Shown: positions 8,071-17,643, numbered from the stretch's first letter. The stretch is DNA of 64,000 bases from Cryobacterium sp. Y57 (GCF_002929505.1 NZ_PJJL01000067.1:62001-126000), one strand, 5' to 3'. Made by a program: numbers and translations. The notes: generated from the sequence alone by a model not told the origin.

Positions 8071-8948
8071 CCGGTACCGAGGTATTCGTGAGCTATGCCC
8101 AAAATCGTGAGGACGTCGTGCTCTGGCGCGCGCTGGGCCACATTGTCGATGGTGTCTATATCGACGTCGGGGCGAACCATCCGTCCGAGGATTCAGTCAC
8201 CCGCAGCTTTTACGATCGTGGTTGGAGCGGAATTGCAATCGAGCCCAGCCCCGTCTTCGCCGCAAAATTTCGTGCCGAACGCCCACGCGATGTCGTTGTC
8301 GAAGCCGTCGTTACCGACAGTGCCGAGAAGATTCGCACCCTGCACATGATTAACGAAACAGGCCTCTCTACTCTCGTCGACTCCATTGGTCAGCGCCATT
8401 CGGAGACGGGGTTTGACGTGATTGACATCGAGGTCGCGGCGCGACGTCTCGATGACGTGATCGCAGCTACCCGCTACGCCGCCGGCGAAATCCACTTCAT
8501 GTCAATCGACACCGAGGGAGCCGAGGGCGCAGTGCTCCGCTCTCTCGACTTCACTCGTTTTCGCCCCTGGGTACTGATTGTCGAGGCCACCGAGCCGCGC
8601 ACGACATTGAGAAATCACGAGAGCTGGGAACCTCTGGTGCTCGCCGCCGGATACTCGTACTGTTTCTTCGACGGAATCTCGCGGTTTTACGTGGCTAATG
8701 AGAGGCGCGAGGAATTGCACCCCAAACTCGATCATGGGGCATGCTTTTTCGATCAGTTCGTGACGGTGCGTGAGATCGAGCTCAACGAAACGATGCGTCG
8801 ATTGAAATCGACGATTCGCAGTGAGACTGCGCGAAACACCCGCCTCGAAGCCGAGCTAGCCAGCACACTGCGCACGGTTTCATGGCGGCTAACCCGGCCC
8901 TTGCGTTTCATCCGCTCAAATATGCACCGTGGAACAGAAAAAAAATGA
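8067..8948 (+). CDS. FkbM-family methyltransferase
   Basis: The SAM-binding loop 'GVYIDVGANHPSEDSVTRSF' and the FkbM signature 'MSIDTEGAEGAVLRSLDF' are clear, with 'WVLIVEATEP' following. FkbM proteins usually O-methylate sugars or polyketides; here a deoxysugar of the polysaccharide is the likely target (inference). The frame is open to 7911 but homology starts at GTG 8067, giving 293 residues and a GTGA overlap with the small ORF. The last 50 residues are charged and probably helical. Its TGA overlaps the next ATG. Confidence 0.85.
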   Translation: MTGTEVFVSYAQNREDVVLWRALGHIVDGVYIDVGANHPSEDSVTRSFYDRGWSGIAIEPSPVFAAKFRAERPRDVVVEAVVTDSAEKIRTLHMINETGLSTLVDSIGQRHSETGFDVIDIEVAARRLDDVIAATRYAAGEIHFMSIDTEGAEGAVLRSLDFTRFRPWVLIVEATEPRTTLRNHESWEPLVLAAGYSYCFFDGISRFYVANERREELHPKLDHGACFFDQFVTVREIELNETMRRLKSTIRSETARNTRLEAELASTLRTVSWRLTRPLRFIRSNMHRGTEKK

Positions 8949-10081
8949 CAACCCTGCGCGTGATTGTGGAACAGATGAATTCACCGGTGCCGGGCGGCAT
9001 CGGTCGATACACCGAAGAGCTCACTCGACAGTTGATCTCCACTGCGCCCGACGACTGCGACGTTGAAGGTGTGGTGTGTGCGTCGACGCCGGAGAAATAC
9101 GAATCTGTCTTGGATCGACTACCCGGCCTGGCCAGCCTGTACAAGACGAGTCTGCCGCGCCGCGAGCTTGCGGCTGCCTGGCAGCTGGGGCTAACTTCCC
9201 TGTCCGGCGGCGGCATGGTTCATGCGCCGAGCTTGTTGGCACCGCTGCGGCGGCACAATCGAGCAACCGACCAGAATCAGGTCGCGGTGACTATTCACGA
9301 CGTCGTACCGTGGACGCACCCGGAGACTCTGACCCCACATGGAGTCACTTGGCACAAAGCTATGGCCAAACGGGCTAGAAAGCACGCCGACGCGATCATC
9401 GTGCCGACCCACGCCGTGGCGCGCGCGCTGTCTGAGATCATAGACTTCGGTGACCGAATCCGTGTGATCGGGGGGGCCGTCAGCAGCGAACTGCTCTTGC
9501 CGCTGAACGCGGATGCTCGTGCTGCCGAACTGGACTTACCACGCGAGTTCATTCTGACCGTCGGCACGCTGGAACCGCGCAAAGGGTTGACCTCTTTGAT
9601 TAGCGGGCTAGGCCTGCGCGGTTCTCCCGACCTGCCGTTGCTGATCGTCGGCCCGCAAGGCTGGGGTGACCTGGATGTCGCCGCGGTAGCCGACGAGGCG
9701 GGGCTTACAGAAGGGCGTGTGCGGGCACTGGGCTTCGTGACCGACTCTGATCTCGCCTTGATTTTGTCGCGTGCGACCGTGTTCGTGTATCCGAGCCAGG
9801 CGGAAGGCTTTGGACTTCCGCTACTTGAAGCGATGAGTTTCGGTACGCCCGTGGTGCACAGCGACGCCCCCGCGCTCGTCGAAGTTGCCGGAGGTGCCGG
9901 GCAGGTGGTGGCGCTCAACGACCTCGCCGGGTACCCCGAACGATTGGTCGCAGCCATCGCGCGCGTACTCAGCGACTCGGATTTGAACGCCACGCTTCGG
10001 CTGAGGGGTTTGGACCGGGCGAGAGCCTACAGTTGGCGGGACTCTGCCGAGCGAGTCTGGCAGTTGCACGCGGATTTATAG
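8945..10081 (+). CDS. Family 4 glycosyltransferase, first of two paralogues
   Basis: The 378-residue GT-B protein begins 'MTTLRVIVEQMNSPVPGGI' followed by 'GRYTEELTRQL' (glycine-rich N-domain loop). It carries 'LTVGTLEPRKGL' and the GT4 donor motif 'YPSQAEGFGLPLLEAMSFG' with its E-x7-E. It should transfer a sugar from a nucleotide donor at the cytoplasmic face, here probably rhamnose or another deoxyhexose (inference). The ATG overlaps the FkbM stop as ATGA. A close relative lies at 11093-12232, with rmlD between them. Confidence 0.88.
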   Translation: MTTLRVIVEQMNSPVPGGIGRYTEELTRQLISTAPDDCDVEGVVCASTPEKYESVLDRLPGLASLYKTSLPRRELAAAWQLGLTSLSGGGMVHAPSLLAPLRRHNRATDQNQVAVTIHDVVPWTHPETLTPHGVTWHKAMAKRARKHADAIIVPTHAVARALSEIIDFGDRIRVIGGAVSSELLLPLNADARAAELDLPREFILTVGTLEPRKGLTSLISGLGLRGSPDLPLLIVGPQGWGDLDVAAVADEAGLTEGRVRALGFVTDSDLALILSRATVFVYPSQAEGFGLPLLEAMSFGTPVVHSDAPALVEVAGGAGQVVALNDLAGYPERLVAAIARVLSDSDLNATLRLRGLDRARAYSWRDSAERVWQLHADL

Positions 10082-10112
10082 CACCGTTTGGAGTCGCGTA
10101 CCGATGTCCATC

Positions 10113-10142
10113 AGTAGGATGCCAGCAGAAATCAGGTAGGCT
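10113..10142 (+). promoter_or_regulatory. Possible rmlD -10 boxes
   Basis: The 160-bp gap before rmlD holds two -10-like hexamers, TAGGAT near 10115 and TAGGCT at about 10137. No convincing -35 is at 16-19 bp from either. Nothing else is evident in this gap. Confidence 0.25.
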
Positions 10143-10241
10143 CCCAGAGGTTTCGTCTGAACAGGGGCGTGCCGAGCTCTGGAGAAGCACTGCGGCACTC
10201 GGCCGTGGACGAACCGCTCAAGACCAGGGGGCTGAACAAAC

Positions 10242-11096
10242 ATGACCCGATATCTGATCACCGGTGCCACCGGCATGCTGGGACGCGACCTGCAAACGGC
10301 CCTGGCCGGCCGCGAGGTGACGGTCCTCGGCCGGTGTGACCTCGACGTGATCGATCCCGACGCGGTCAAGGCCGCCGTTGCCGGGCACGACGTCATCATC
10401 AACTGCGCGGCGTACACCAAGGTCGATGATGCCGAAACTCATGAAGATGAGGCCTACCAGGTAAACGCGGTGGGGCCGTGGAATTTGGCGGTGGCGGCAT
10501 TCGCTCTGCAGGCGAAGCTCGTGCAGATTTCAACGGACTACGTGTTTGACGGCAGCGCGACCACGCCCTACGCCGAGAACACACCGCACAGCCCGATCTC
10601 GGCCTATGGCCGCACCAAGGCAGCCGGCGAAGAATTCGTGCAGGTGGAGAACGGCGCGCGCAGTTACATCGTGCGCACCGCCTGGCTGTACGGCAAGAAT
10701 GGACCGAACTTCGCCAAGACCATGCTCAAGGCTGCTGGCACGCGCGACACATTGAACGTCGTCAACGACCAGGTCGGCCAGCCGACCTGGACTGTGGACC
10801 TCGCCGCGCAGATCGTGCTGCTGCTCGACTCCGACGCACCGGCTGGCATCTACCACGGTACGAACTCCGGTCTGGTCTCGAAGTTCGACCAGGCCCGTGA
10901 CGTCTTCTCCTTGGCGGGTCTCGACCCGGAACGCGTGCTACCGACCGACAGTTCAGCCTTTAAGCTGCCCGCACCGCGGCCGGCCTACTCGGTGCTCGGC
11001 CACGCCAACTGGGCTGTTGCTGGGCTTGCACCGATGCGTAGCTGGCAGGACGCTCAGGCCGAAGCGTTTGCCTCCGGAGTTTTCGAGACGGCATGA
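10242..11096 (+). CDS. rmlD: dTDP-4-dehydrorhamnose reductase
   Basis: RmlD reduces dTDP-4-keto-rhamnose to dTDP-L-rhamnose with NAD(P)H. The 284-residue protein begins 'MTRYLITGATGMLGRDL' (Rossmann loop) and has 'NCAAYTKVDDAE', 'QISTDYVFDG', 'SAYGRTKAAGEE' (Tyr-x3-Lys) and 'TAWLYGKNG', all typical. With rmlA, rmlB and rmlC the full dTDP-rhamnose pathway is present, though split over three transcription units. Its TGA overlaps the next gene's ATG by four bases. Confidence 0.95.
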   Translation: MTRYLITGATGMLGRDLQTALAGREVTVLGRCDLDVIDPDAVKAAVAGHDVIINCAAYTKVDDAETHEDEAYQVNAVGPWNLAVAAFALQAKLVQISTDYVFDGSATTPYAENTPHSPISAYGRTKAAGEEFVQVENGARSYIVRTAWLYGKNGPNFAKTMLKAAGTRDTLNVVNDQVGQPTWTVDLAAQIVLLLDSDAPAGIYHGTNSGLVSKFDQARDVFSLAGLDPERVLPTDSSAFKLPAPRPAYSVLGHANWAVAGLAPMRSWQDAQAEAFASGVFETA

Positions 11097-12232
11097 TCAC
11101 TCTGCGGGTAGTCGTCGACCAGATGGTCGCCCCGGTACCGGGAGGTATCGGGCGTTACACCGAGGAACTCACCCGCGCGTTGATCGCATCGGCGCCGGCC
11201 GAGTGTGACGTTGAGGGCATCGTCTCGTCGTCGACCCCCGCACAGTATGAAATCATTGAGGCCGCCCTGCCCGGCCTGGCCAACGTGCACAAGACGAGCC
11301 TGGCCCGCCGGGAGCTGGCCACGGCCTGGGCTCTTGGCGTGACCGCGTCGTCGGGTACCGGCTTGATCCACGCGCCGGGGCTTCTTGCCCCACTACGCCG
11401 TCACAACCGAGCCGACGACGGCACTCAAATCGCGGTGACGCTGCACGACGTGCTGGCGTGGACGCATCCGTCATCGCTGACCCCGACGACAGTGGCCTGG
11501 ACCAAGGGCATGCTCAAACGCGCCCGCAAGCACGCCGACGCAATCGTCGTGCCGAGCCATACCGTGGCACGGCAGCTGACCGAGATCATGGACTTAGGCG
11601 ACCGGGTGCGCGTAATCGGCGGCGCCGTAGGCCGGCGGCTCGTGCTGCCGGCCATTCCCTTGGTGGAAGAGCGCCTGCAGGCGCTGGCGCTGCCGTCACA
11701 GTACATTCTGACCTCCGGGTCGCTCGACCCGCGCAAGGCCGTCACTGCGCTGATCACGGCGCTCGGGCTGCCCGGATCACCGGACCTGCCGCTGATCGTG
11801 CTCGGACCGGACACCTGGGGCGAACTCGACCTGGCCTCGGTCGCCGATGAAGCCGGGCTGGCCCCGGGGCGCGTACGCGCCCTGTCAGGGCTGAGCGAAT
11901 CCGACCTGGCCGTCGTGATTGCCCGAGCAAGCGTGTTCGTCTACCCGAGCCTCGAAGAGGGCTTTGCGCTGCCGATCATCGAGGCCTTCCACCTCGGCAC
12001 GCCGGTCGTGCACTCCGACGCCCCCGCCCTGCTCGAAGCCGCCGGTGATGCTGGCATTGCCGTCGAGCGAGCGGCCAAAGGATACCCTGAACGGCTTCTT
12101 GACGCCGTGAATCGAGTTCTCGGCGACAGCGCGCTGCGGGCCCGCTTGAGCATCGTTGGCGGCGACCGGTCGCGGGCCTTCAGCTGGCGCGACTCCGCCG
12201 AGCGGGTCTGGCAGCTACACGCGGACCTGTAG
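11093..12232 (+). CDS. Family 4 glycosyltransferase, second of two paralogues
   Basis: The 379-residue protein aligns end to end with the enzyme at 8945-10081: 'PVPGGIGRYTEELTRAL', 'HAPGLLAPLRRHNRA', 'RARKHADAIVVPSHTVAR', 'SGSLDPRKAV', 'YPSLEEGFALPIIEAFHLG' and the same closing 'SWRDSAERVWQLHADL'. This points to a duplication, with rmlD between the copies. Divergence is spread along the sequence, so the duplication is not recent and the two may make different linkages. ATGA overlap couples it to rmlD. It converges on the LCP gene. Confidence 0.88.
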   Translation: MITLRVVVDQMVAPVPGGIGRYTEELTRALIASAPAECDVEGIVSSSTPAQYEIIEAALPGLANVHKTSLARRELATAWALGVTASSGTGLIHAPGLLAPLRRHNRADDGTQIAVTLHDVLAWTHPSSLTPTTVAWTKGMLKRARKHADAIVVPSHTVARQLTEIMDLGDRVRVIGGAVGRRLVLPAIPLVEERLQALALPSQYILTSGSLDPRKAVTALITALGLPGSPDLPLIVLGPDTWGELDLASVADEAGLAPGRVRALSGLSESDLAVVIARASVFVYPSLEEGFALPIIEAFHLGTPVVHSDAPALLEAAGDAGIAVERAAKGYPERLLDAVNRVLGDSALRARLSIVGGDRSRAFSWRDSAERVWQLHADL

Positions 12233-12316
12233 CCCCTGACTATCTAACGGCCGACTCGCAACAAGCTGACGCACTCGTATACAGCCGTTGCGCGCACCAC
12301 CTGAATGCGGCGGCGA

Positions 12317-13699
12317 CTACTGTGCGGGGGTCGCGGTGGGTACCGGGGCGAGGGCGGCGGCGATCGAGGCGTGGATGGCGGCATAGTTGGGGTCCTCGGG
12401 GTCAATACCGTTCTCGGGAATCAGGGGCACCGAGATGACGGGCAGTTCCTTGGTCTTGGCTGCGAGATTCACGAAGTAGCCCAGCATGCCCTGGGGAACA
12501 TCCGTTTTGATTACCTCAGTGCCTGCAGCGGCGATATCCTGAAATTTAGTCAGCACATTCGCTGGGTTGAACTGGGCCAACAGAGCTTCCTGCAATTGGG
12601 TCTGGCGCCCCATACGGTCATAGTCGCTGGTTGTATGCCGGGACCGTGCGTACCAGGTGGCGGTCGTTCCATCCATGTGTTGGGGACCCACCTCGATCCA
12701 ACCCTCAACCTCCTTGAGTTGCTCATTTCCGCCGATTGGAAGCCGTTCAGCCACCGTGATGTCGACGCCGCCGAGGGCGTCAATGAGGTCGGAGAATCCC
12801 TGCATGTCGATGAGCACAAAGTATTGGATGGTGAGTCCGGTGATGCCCTGCGCCGCCTCAAGGGTGGCCTGAATACCCGGGGAGCTGCCCTCGGCCACCG
12901 CATTGGGATAGTACTCCGGGCGTTTGAGCTCGGCCTCGTTGAAAATGGAGTTGAGCATGCAGGCCGACACGTCGCATCCGTTTATCGAGCCGTAGCCCTT
13001 CGGGTACAGGGCGCCGAGCGAAGACCCAGCCGAGAACGGCACGTCCTCGAGGTTGCGCGGCAGGCTAATGGTGGTGGCCTGGCCGGTCGTGGCGTCGATG
13101 CTGACCACCGACATACTGTCGGGGCGGAGGCCGTCGCGGTCGGCGCCGGCGTCACCGCCGAGCAGCAGGATGTTGTAGCGGCCATCGACTGGCGGTTCGC
13201 TCGGGCCGGCGACGAAGACGGACGAAAGGAATCCGCTCGCCGACGTGGCGACGAAGGCGCCGTAGCCAGCGGTTCCGCAGACGACGACCATCAGCGCCGC
13301 CGAGAACGCGGCGATAATCGGGCGGGCGCCAGGCGCGGCGCGACCCAACCTGATCAGGCTGAGGGTGTTGAGCGTGAGCACGAGCCAGGTGACAGCGTAG
13401 AAAGCGAGCACCGCGGCGGCAGCCCACAGGCCGATGGCACTCGTGAACACGGTGAGTACGACCGCGGGCCAGAGCAGGTAGACAGCGCCGACGATGACCG
13501 CAGCGATGATCAGCGTGAGGGTTGCACCGAGGCCAAACCGGCCGAGGCGGCGGTTGCCGGCCAGTACCTGCGCCGATCCGGGTAGAACGAAATTGAGTAT
13601 GACAAGCCACCACGCCCGCGTCGTCATGATGCGTGCGGAGCCGGAATTCGGGTGCCGGATCGGGTCTGTCACACGGCCCTGGTTTGTCATACTGGTCAT
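12317..13699 (-). CDS. LytR-CpsA-Psr (LCP) family wall-polymer ligase
   Basis: LCP proteins move lipid-linked anionic or rhamnose-containing glycans onto peptidoglycan outside the membrane. The N-terminus has several hydrophobic segments (about 25-50, 55-75, 85-110 and 128-150). The LCP domain begins '[22 protein letters not shown]' broken by conserved Arg/Asp, continues with '[12 protein letters not shown]' and '[12 protein letters not shown]', and ends with '[17 protein letters not shown]'. Length 460 is within the multi-TM group. Its ATG overlaps the purE stop (ATGA), so it is the third gene of a purK-purE-LCP operon beside the polysaccharide locus. Confidence 0.92.
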   Translation of the reverse strand: MTSMTNQGRVTDPIRHPNSGSARIMTTRAWWLVILNFVLPGSAQVLAGNRRLGRFGLGATLTLIIAAVIVGAVYLLWPAVVLTVFTSAIGLWAAAAVLAFYAVTWLVLTLNTLSLIRLGRAAPGARPIIAAFSAALMVVVCGTAGYGAFVATSASGFLSSVFVAGPSEPPVDGRYNILLLGGDAGADRDGLRPDSMSVVSIDATTGQATTISLPRNLEDVPFSAGSSLGALYPKGYGSINGCDVSACMLNSIFNEAELKRPEYYPNAVAEGSSPGIQATLEAAQGITGLTIQYFVLIDMQGFSDLIDALGGVDITVAERLPIGGNEQLKEVEGWIEVGPQHMDGTTATWYARSRHTTSDYDRMGRQTQLQEALLAQFNPANVLTKFQDIAAAGTEVIKTDVPQGMLGYFVNLAAKTKELPVISVPLIPENGIDPEDPNYAAIHASIAAALAPVPTATPAQ

Positions 13700-14250
13700 A
13701 ATCGTGTCTGGAGATCCCGGTTCTTCTGCTCGACCAAATCTGCGAGCTGCACGGAATAGTCTTCGAGCTTGTGGCGCAGCGCGTCATCGCTCGTGGCGAG
13801 AATCTTGATCGCGATTAGCGCGGCGTTCTTCGCTCCGCCGATCGACACCGTCGCGACGGGCACGCCGGCTGGCATCTGCACGATCGACAGCAAGGAATCG
13901 AGGCCGTCGAGCAGCCCGAGCGGAACAGGTACCCCCACCACCGGCAGCGTCGTCATGGCGGCGAGCATGCCGGGCAGGTGCGCCGCTCCCCCGGCTCCGG
14001 CGATGATCACCTTGAGGCCCCGTGCCTGCGCGCTGCGCCCATAGTCAAGCATTTTCTCGGGGGTGCGGTGCGCCGAAACCACCTGAACCTCGTGCGCCAC
14101 TCCAAAGTCCGCGAGGGTCTGCGCTGCGGCGCTCATGACGGTGAAGTCGGAGTCGCTGCCCATGACCAGGCCGACCAGCGGCGCGCTGAAGCTTGCAGGC
14201 TCGCTAGATGTCTCGGTATTATCTGGCACGCAGATGATCCTATTGCTCAC
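13696..14250 (-). CDS. purE: N5-carboxyaminoimidazole ribonucleotide mutase
   Basis: PurE rearranges N5-CAIR to CAIR in purine synthesis. Class I motifs are present: '[17 protein letters not shown]', '[12 protein letters not shown]' with the catalytic His, and '[15 protein letters not shown]'. The N-terminus (about 22 residues before '[13 protein letters not shown]') is longer than usual and low in conservation. Its start overlaps the purK stop by four bases. Confidence 0.95.
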   Translation of the reverse strand: MSNRIICVPDNTETSSEPASFSAPLVGLVMGSDSDFTVMSAAAQTLADFGVAHEVQVVSAHRTPEKMLDYGRSAQARGLKVIIAGAGGAAHLPGMLAAMTTLPVVGVPVPLGLLDGLDSLLSIVQMPAGVPVATVSIGGAKNAALIAIKILATSDDALRHKLEDYSVQLADLVEQKNRDLQTRL

Positions 14251-15383
14251 TGCTGAAAGATTTGTGCAGTGGCACGCGCTTGGTACGCAACTTCGTCGAG
14301 GTCGTCGCCGCTTGCCGTGACATGGCCCACCTTGCGGCCGGGCCTCGAAGCCTTGCCATAGTTGTGCATTTTCACGAGCGGATGCTGCGCCAGGCCCGCC
14401 TCATAACGGTCACCCAACGAGCCTGACACGGGCCCGCCGAAGATGTTCACCATGACCGTCCACGGGTCCCGGGCACCGGTTGCACCGAGCGGCAGGTCGA
14501 GCACCGCCCGCAGGTGTTGCTCGAACTGGCTGGTCGTGGACCCGTCAATCGACCAGTGACCGCTGTTGTGCGGGCGCATCGCCAATTCGTTGATGAGGAG
14601 GCGCTCGTCGGTTGTTTGGAACAGCTCGACGGCAAGCACGCCGGTGACGCCGATGCCTTCGGCCACGGCCACGGCGATGTCGGTGGCAACATCGGCGAGA
14701 CGCCCCATGGAGTGGGGCGCCGGCGCGATGACCTCGGCGCAAACGCCATCGCGTTGCACGGTCTCCACGACCGGCCAGACCGCGATCTCCCCGCTCGGCC
14801 GCCTAGCGACCACCTGGGCGAGCTCGCGGCTGAAGTGCACGAGCTCTTCGACCAGCAGGGCTCCGCCGTTGCCGTCTTCGGCGAGCGCCTGGAACCAGTC
14901 ATCAACGTCATGCTCGTGGCTGACCACGCGCACGCCCTTGCCGTCGTAGCCGCCGCGGGCGGTCTTCACGACGGCGCGGCCACCGTGGTTGCTGAGAAAT
15001 TCGGCAAGCCCGGCGACGTCATCGATGCGCGCCCAATCGGGCACCGGCAGACCCAGCTCGGCGAGCTTTTCGCGCATCAGTAGCTTGTCTTGCGCGTAGA
15101 GCAGGGCGTCGGGCCCGGGGTGCACCGTGATGCCCTCGCGCACGAGTTCGCGCAGAATCTCCTGAGGCACATGTTCGTGATCGAAGGTGATCACGTCAAC
15201 GGTCTTCGCGAAGGCGAGAACCGTGGCCAGGTCGCGGTAATCACCGACACTGACGGCCGCGAGCGCGGCGGACATGCCATCGGCTTCGGCGAAAACCTTC
15301 AGCTCGATGCCGAGGTTCACGGCCGCGGGAATCATCATGCGGGCGAGCTGGCCCGCTCCAATCACACCGACGGTCAGAGCCAT
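14247..15383 (-). CDS. purK: N5-carboxyaminoimidazole ribonucleotide synthase
   Basis: PurK is the ATP-grasp enzyme that makes N5-CAIR from AIR, bicarbonate and ATP. The 378-residue protein starts '[18 protein letters not shown]', then '[12 protein letters not shown]', '[17 protein letters not shown]' (ATP-grasp loop), '[17 protein letters not shown]' and '[17 protein letters not shown]', all characteristic. It heads the minus-strand operon purK-purE-LCP and is divergent from the small GtrA-family gene. Confidence 0.96.
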   Translation of the reverse strand: MALTVGVIGAGQLARMMIPAAVNLGIELKVFAEADGMSAALAAVSVGDYRDLATVLAFAKTVDVITFDHEHVPQEILRELVREGITVHPGPDALLYAQDKLLMREKLAELGLPVPDWARIDDVAGLAEFLSNHGGRAVVKTARGGYDGKGVRVVSHEHDVDDWFQALAEDGNGGALLVEELVHFSRELAQVVARRPSGEIAVWPVVETVQRDGVCAEVIAPAPHSMGRLADVATDIAVAVAEGIGVTGVLAVELFQTTDERLLINELAMRPHNSGHWSIDGSTTSQFEQHLRAVLDLPLGATGARDPWTVMVNIFGGPVSGSLGDRYEAGLAQHPLVKMHNYGKASRPGRKVGHVTASGDDLDEVAYQARATAQIFQQ

Positions 15384-15512
15384 CTGTTCACCATTTTCTC
15401 TGCAAGCGTTCAGCTAAACCTATGTTCAAACTCAGCCCGAAAATTTCGTTACGCCATAGACTGCGAGACTGGAGGGCTTTCTACCCCACTTTACCGAACG
15501 TCGGACGGACGC

Positions 15513-16043
15513 ATGTCGATCACCGTGAAGCAGCGCCTGCTCAGCTTTCTGAGTCAGGGTCTCAAGTTTGGCGCCGTCGGTGCGCTGGGCTTCGTGGTGG
15601 ACTTCACGGTGTTCAACCTGTTGCGCACCACCGTACTGGATTCTGCCGATGTACACGCCGGCCCCATCTACGCCAAGGTCATCTCAACGGTGCTGGCCAT
15701 TCTGGTCAACTGGCTGGGCAACCGGTACTGGACTTTCAGCAAGAATCGCCAGGACCACACGGCGCGGGAGGGCCTGGAGTTTCTCGCGGTAAGCCTCGTC
15801 GGCATGGGCATTGGCATCGCCTGCCTATGGTTCAGTCACTACGTGCTCGGCTACACCAGCGTTCTCGCCGACAACATCTCCGGCAACGTCATCGGCCTGC
15901 TGCTCGGGGCAATGTTTCGCTTCACGCTCTACCGCTACTGGGTGTTTGCACCGAGCCGGACCCGGGCGCCGGCATCCGCTGGTATCGCTCTGGTCAGCAC
16001 GCGCACCGGGGCGATTCGGTTAGCGACGACCCCAGAACGCTGA
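15513..16043 (+). CDS. Second GtrA-family membrane protein
   Basis: The 176-residue product has four hydrophobic segments and GtrA landmarks: 'GLKFGAVGALGFVVDFTVF', 'ILVNWLGNRYWTFSKNR' and 'GAMFRFTLYRYWVFAPSR'. Homology starts at ATG 15513; the open frame upstream is the shadow of purK. GtrA proteins are linked to moving polyprenyl-phosphate sugars. Unlike the copy at 2440 it has no glycosyltransferase next to it. The last 30 residues are poorly conserved, and its 3' end overlaps the convergent PH-domain gene by 24 bp. Confidence 0.82.
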   Translation: MSITVKQRLLSFLSQGLKFGAVGALGFVVDFTVFNLLRTTVLDSADVHAGPIYAKVISTVLAILVNWLGNRYWTFSKNRQDHTAREGLEFLAVSLVGMGIGIACLWFSHYVLGYTSVLADNISGNVIGLLLGAMFRFTLYRYWVFAPSRTRAPASAGIALVSTRTGAIRLATTPER

Positions 16044-16598
16044 CTCTGCGGAAGGCGCTGACTGCTCCTGCCGGCGGGAGCTCATGACGGTGCTCGCTTT
16101 TTCCATGAGGTCGTGCAGCGCACTCTGCACCAGGTCGACGTTGGGGACATCTGCCAAGACCAGCGGATGCTCCAGCCCCGAATTGATCAGCACCGTACCC
16201 GAGTGAAACCCGGCCTGCACCCAATTCTGCCGCACGCTCACATCGTAGCCGCGGCTGTGCAGCAGCTCCTGACGGGTGCGCACGAAGAATCCGTGGCGAA
16301 AGATGATGCGGCGGGTAGTGATCGTGTAGCGCTTGGTGAGCCAGGACGCGAGCGGCAGCAGCCAGCCGATGACGGCGAGCGCGATGGCGCCGCCGAGCAC
16401 AGCGGCGTTCTGCCACGGCTCCGCCATGTTGCCGAAGAAGTATCCGGTGCCGCCGGCCAGGGCGAACAGGAGTAGCGTCGGCCAGACCAGCGCGCGAGCG
16501 TGCGGGCGCAGGCGCGCGATGACCTTTTCGGGCCGGCTCTCGCGGGCATAGCCGGAGGATTCGGTCTCGTTGGTCTCGCCCTGCGTCTTCTTCTTCAT
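16020..16598 (-). CDS. Bacterial PH-domain (bPH2/DUF304) membrane protein
   Basis: The 192-residue protein has a charged N-terminus, two hydrophobic segments (about 37-55 and 64-85) and then the bPH2 pattern 'LTKRYTITTRRIIFRHGFF' and 'LLHSRGYDVSVRQNWVQ'. The biochemical role of such proteins is unknown. It lies 8 bp downstream of birA on the same strand and probably shares its transcript. The C-terminus is Ser/Gln-rich and overlaps the convergent GtrA gene. Confidence 0.8.
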   Translation of the reverse strand: MKKKTQGETNETESSGYARESRPEKVIARLRPHARALVWPTLLLFALAGGTGYFFGNMAEPWQNAAVLGGAIALAVIGWLLPLASWLTKRYTITTRRIIFRHGFFVRTRQELLHSRGYDVSVRQNWVQAGFHSGTVLINSGLEHPLVLADVPNVDLVQSALHDLMEKASTVMSSRRQEQSAPSAESAFWGRR

Positions 16599-16606
16599 TA
16601 CTTCTA

Positions 16607-17431
16607 TTAATACCTCAGGTGGGTGACATCGCCGGCGGCGACAGACCGTTCCTCGCCATCGACCTGATTGACGACGGTCAGCCGCCCGCCAGCGTCAATG
16701 CCGGTAGCGGTGCCGACCAGGTCGGTGCCGCCGGGCAGTTCCACGCGCACGACACTGCCGAGCGTGCCGCAGAGCTCGGAGACGGCGGCATGCAGGCCGC
16801 TCTGGGCGGCGTCGCCGTTGGCTGAGGTAAACGCCCGGTACAGCGTGACGAGCTCGTGCAGGTACGCGGCGAGCACCTGATCGGGGTCGGGCGCGGTGCG
16901 GGTGACCAGCAACAGCGAGGTGGATGTGAGGGTGGGCAGGTCGTGTTCGTCGAGGGAGAGGTTGAGACCGGCGCCGATGATGATGCCGGTCCCGTCGGGC
17001 AGCAGCTCGCACAGGATGCCGCAGACCTTGTAGCCGTCGATGAGCACGTCGTTGGGCCATTTGAGGGTCGTGTCGTGGCGGGGGTCCTCGGCCTCTTTGA
17101 CCCCTTCGACGGGCTTCATGTTCTCCTCGACGACTTTTTTCACGGCGCGCGTCATGGCGGCTCCGGCCAGCAGAGGAAACCACCCGAGGGCGTGGGGCGG
17201 CACCTTCGGTCGCACGAGTACGGAGATGGCCAGGGTTTTGCCGGTCGGGGCCAACCAGACGCGGCCGAGCCGGCCACGCCCCTGCGTCTGGTTGTCAGTG
17301 ACGATGACCGAGAGGTCGGGCCAGGCTGCGGCATCCGCCGTGGCTTGTTCTTTGAGCACATCGTTGGTGGAGGTGGCCTCGGAACGGTACTCGAACCGGC
17401 TCACCTCGGTACGGCTGAGCGAAAACTCCAT
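16607..17431 (-). CDS. birA: Biotin-[acyl-CoA carboxylase] ligase
   Basis: BirA activates biotin to biotinyl-AMP and loads it onto the BCCP lysine. The motif 'TQGRGRLGRVW' (adenylate-binding G-R-G-R-x-G) and 'LKWPNDVLIDGYKVCGILCE' are clear. There is no N-terminal helix-turn-helix, so it belongs to the monofunctional group that does not act as a biotin repressor. ATG 17431 with GAGGG about 9 nt upstream gives 274 residues; the open frame extends to 17491. It is divergent from the carboxylase beta-subunit gene, and two biotinylated proteins are encoded in this window (25.1 and 45.4 kb). Confidence 0.93.
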   Translation of the reverse strand: MEFSLSRTEVSRFEYRSEATSTNDVLKEQATADAAAWPDLSVIVTDNQTQGRGRLGRVWLAPTGKTLAISVLVRPKVPPHALGWFPLLAGAAMTRAVKKVVEENMKPVEGVKEAEDPRHDTTLKWPNDVLIDGYKVCGILCELLPDGTGIIIGAGLNLSLDEHDLPTLTSTSLLLVTRTAPDPDQVLAAYLHELVTLYRAFTSANGDAAQSGLHAAVSELCGTLGSVVRVELPGGTDLVGTATGIDAGGRLTVVNQVDGEERSVAAGDVTHLRY

Positions 17432-17451
17432 GGTGGCGACCCTCTCGTCGG

Positions 17452-17530
17452 CATAACTCCTGCAATTCTGTCGAATATGGCCTCGAAACACCTATTTCAC
17501 GCTGTTTTTGACCAAATTGCAGGAGTTATG
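17452..17530. repeat. Palindromic element, copy 1
   Basis: CATAACTCCTGCAATT (17452-17467) is repeated inverted at 17515-17530, a perfect 16-bp pair around a 47-nt centre. It lies between birA and the divergent carboxylase beta gene. The same arms, extended to 20 bp, occur at 42411-42506 with a different centre. It may be a small dispersed palindrome, a vestigial mobile element or a regulatory site; it encodes no protein. Confidence 0.8.
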
Positions 17531-17643
17531 AGCGTGGCGGAAGAGTTTTGGCTGGCCGGTGGACCGCTGGAGGGGGGAAAGGTGCAGGGTTGGCCGGCAA
17601 AGTTGTGGAACATCGTCAACGGGGACCGTGCGGGGGGTGCCGG

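Noticed and set aside
12305..13585. 426-codon plus-strand ORF opposite the LCP gene
   Set aside because: The minus strand encodes a complete LCP protein with overlapping operon junctions; the plus frame is a compositional artefact of GC-rich codons.
17452..17530. CRISPR or insertion-sequence interpretation of the palindromic element
   Set aside because: There are only two distant copies, no array, no spacer periodicity and no transposase gene in or near either copy.
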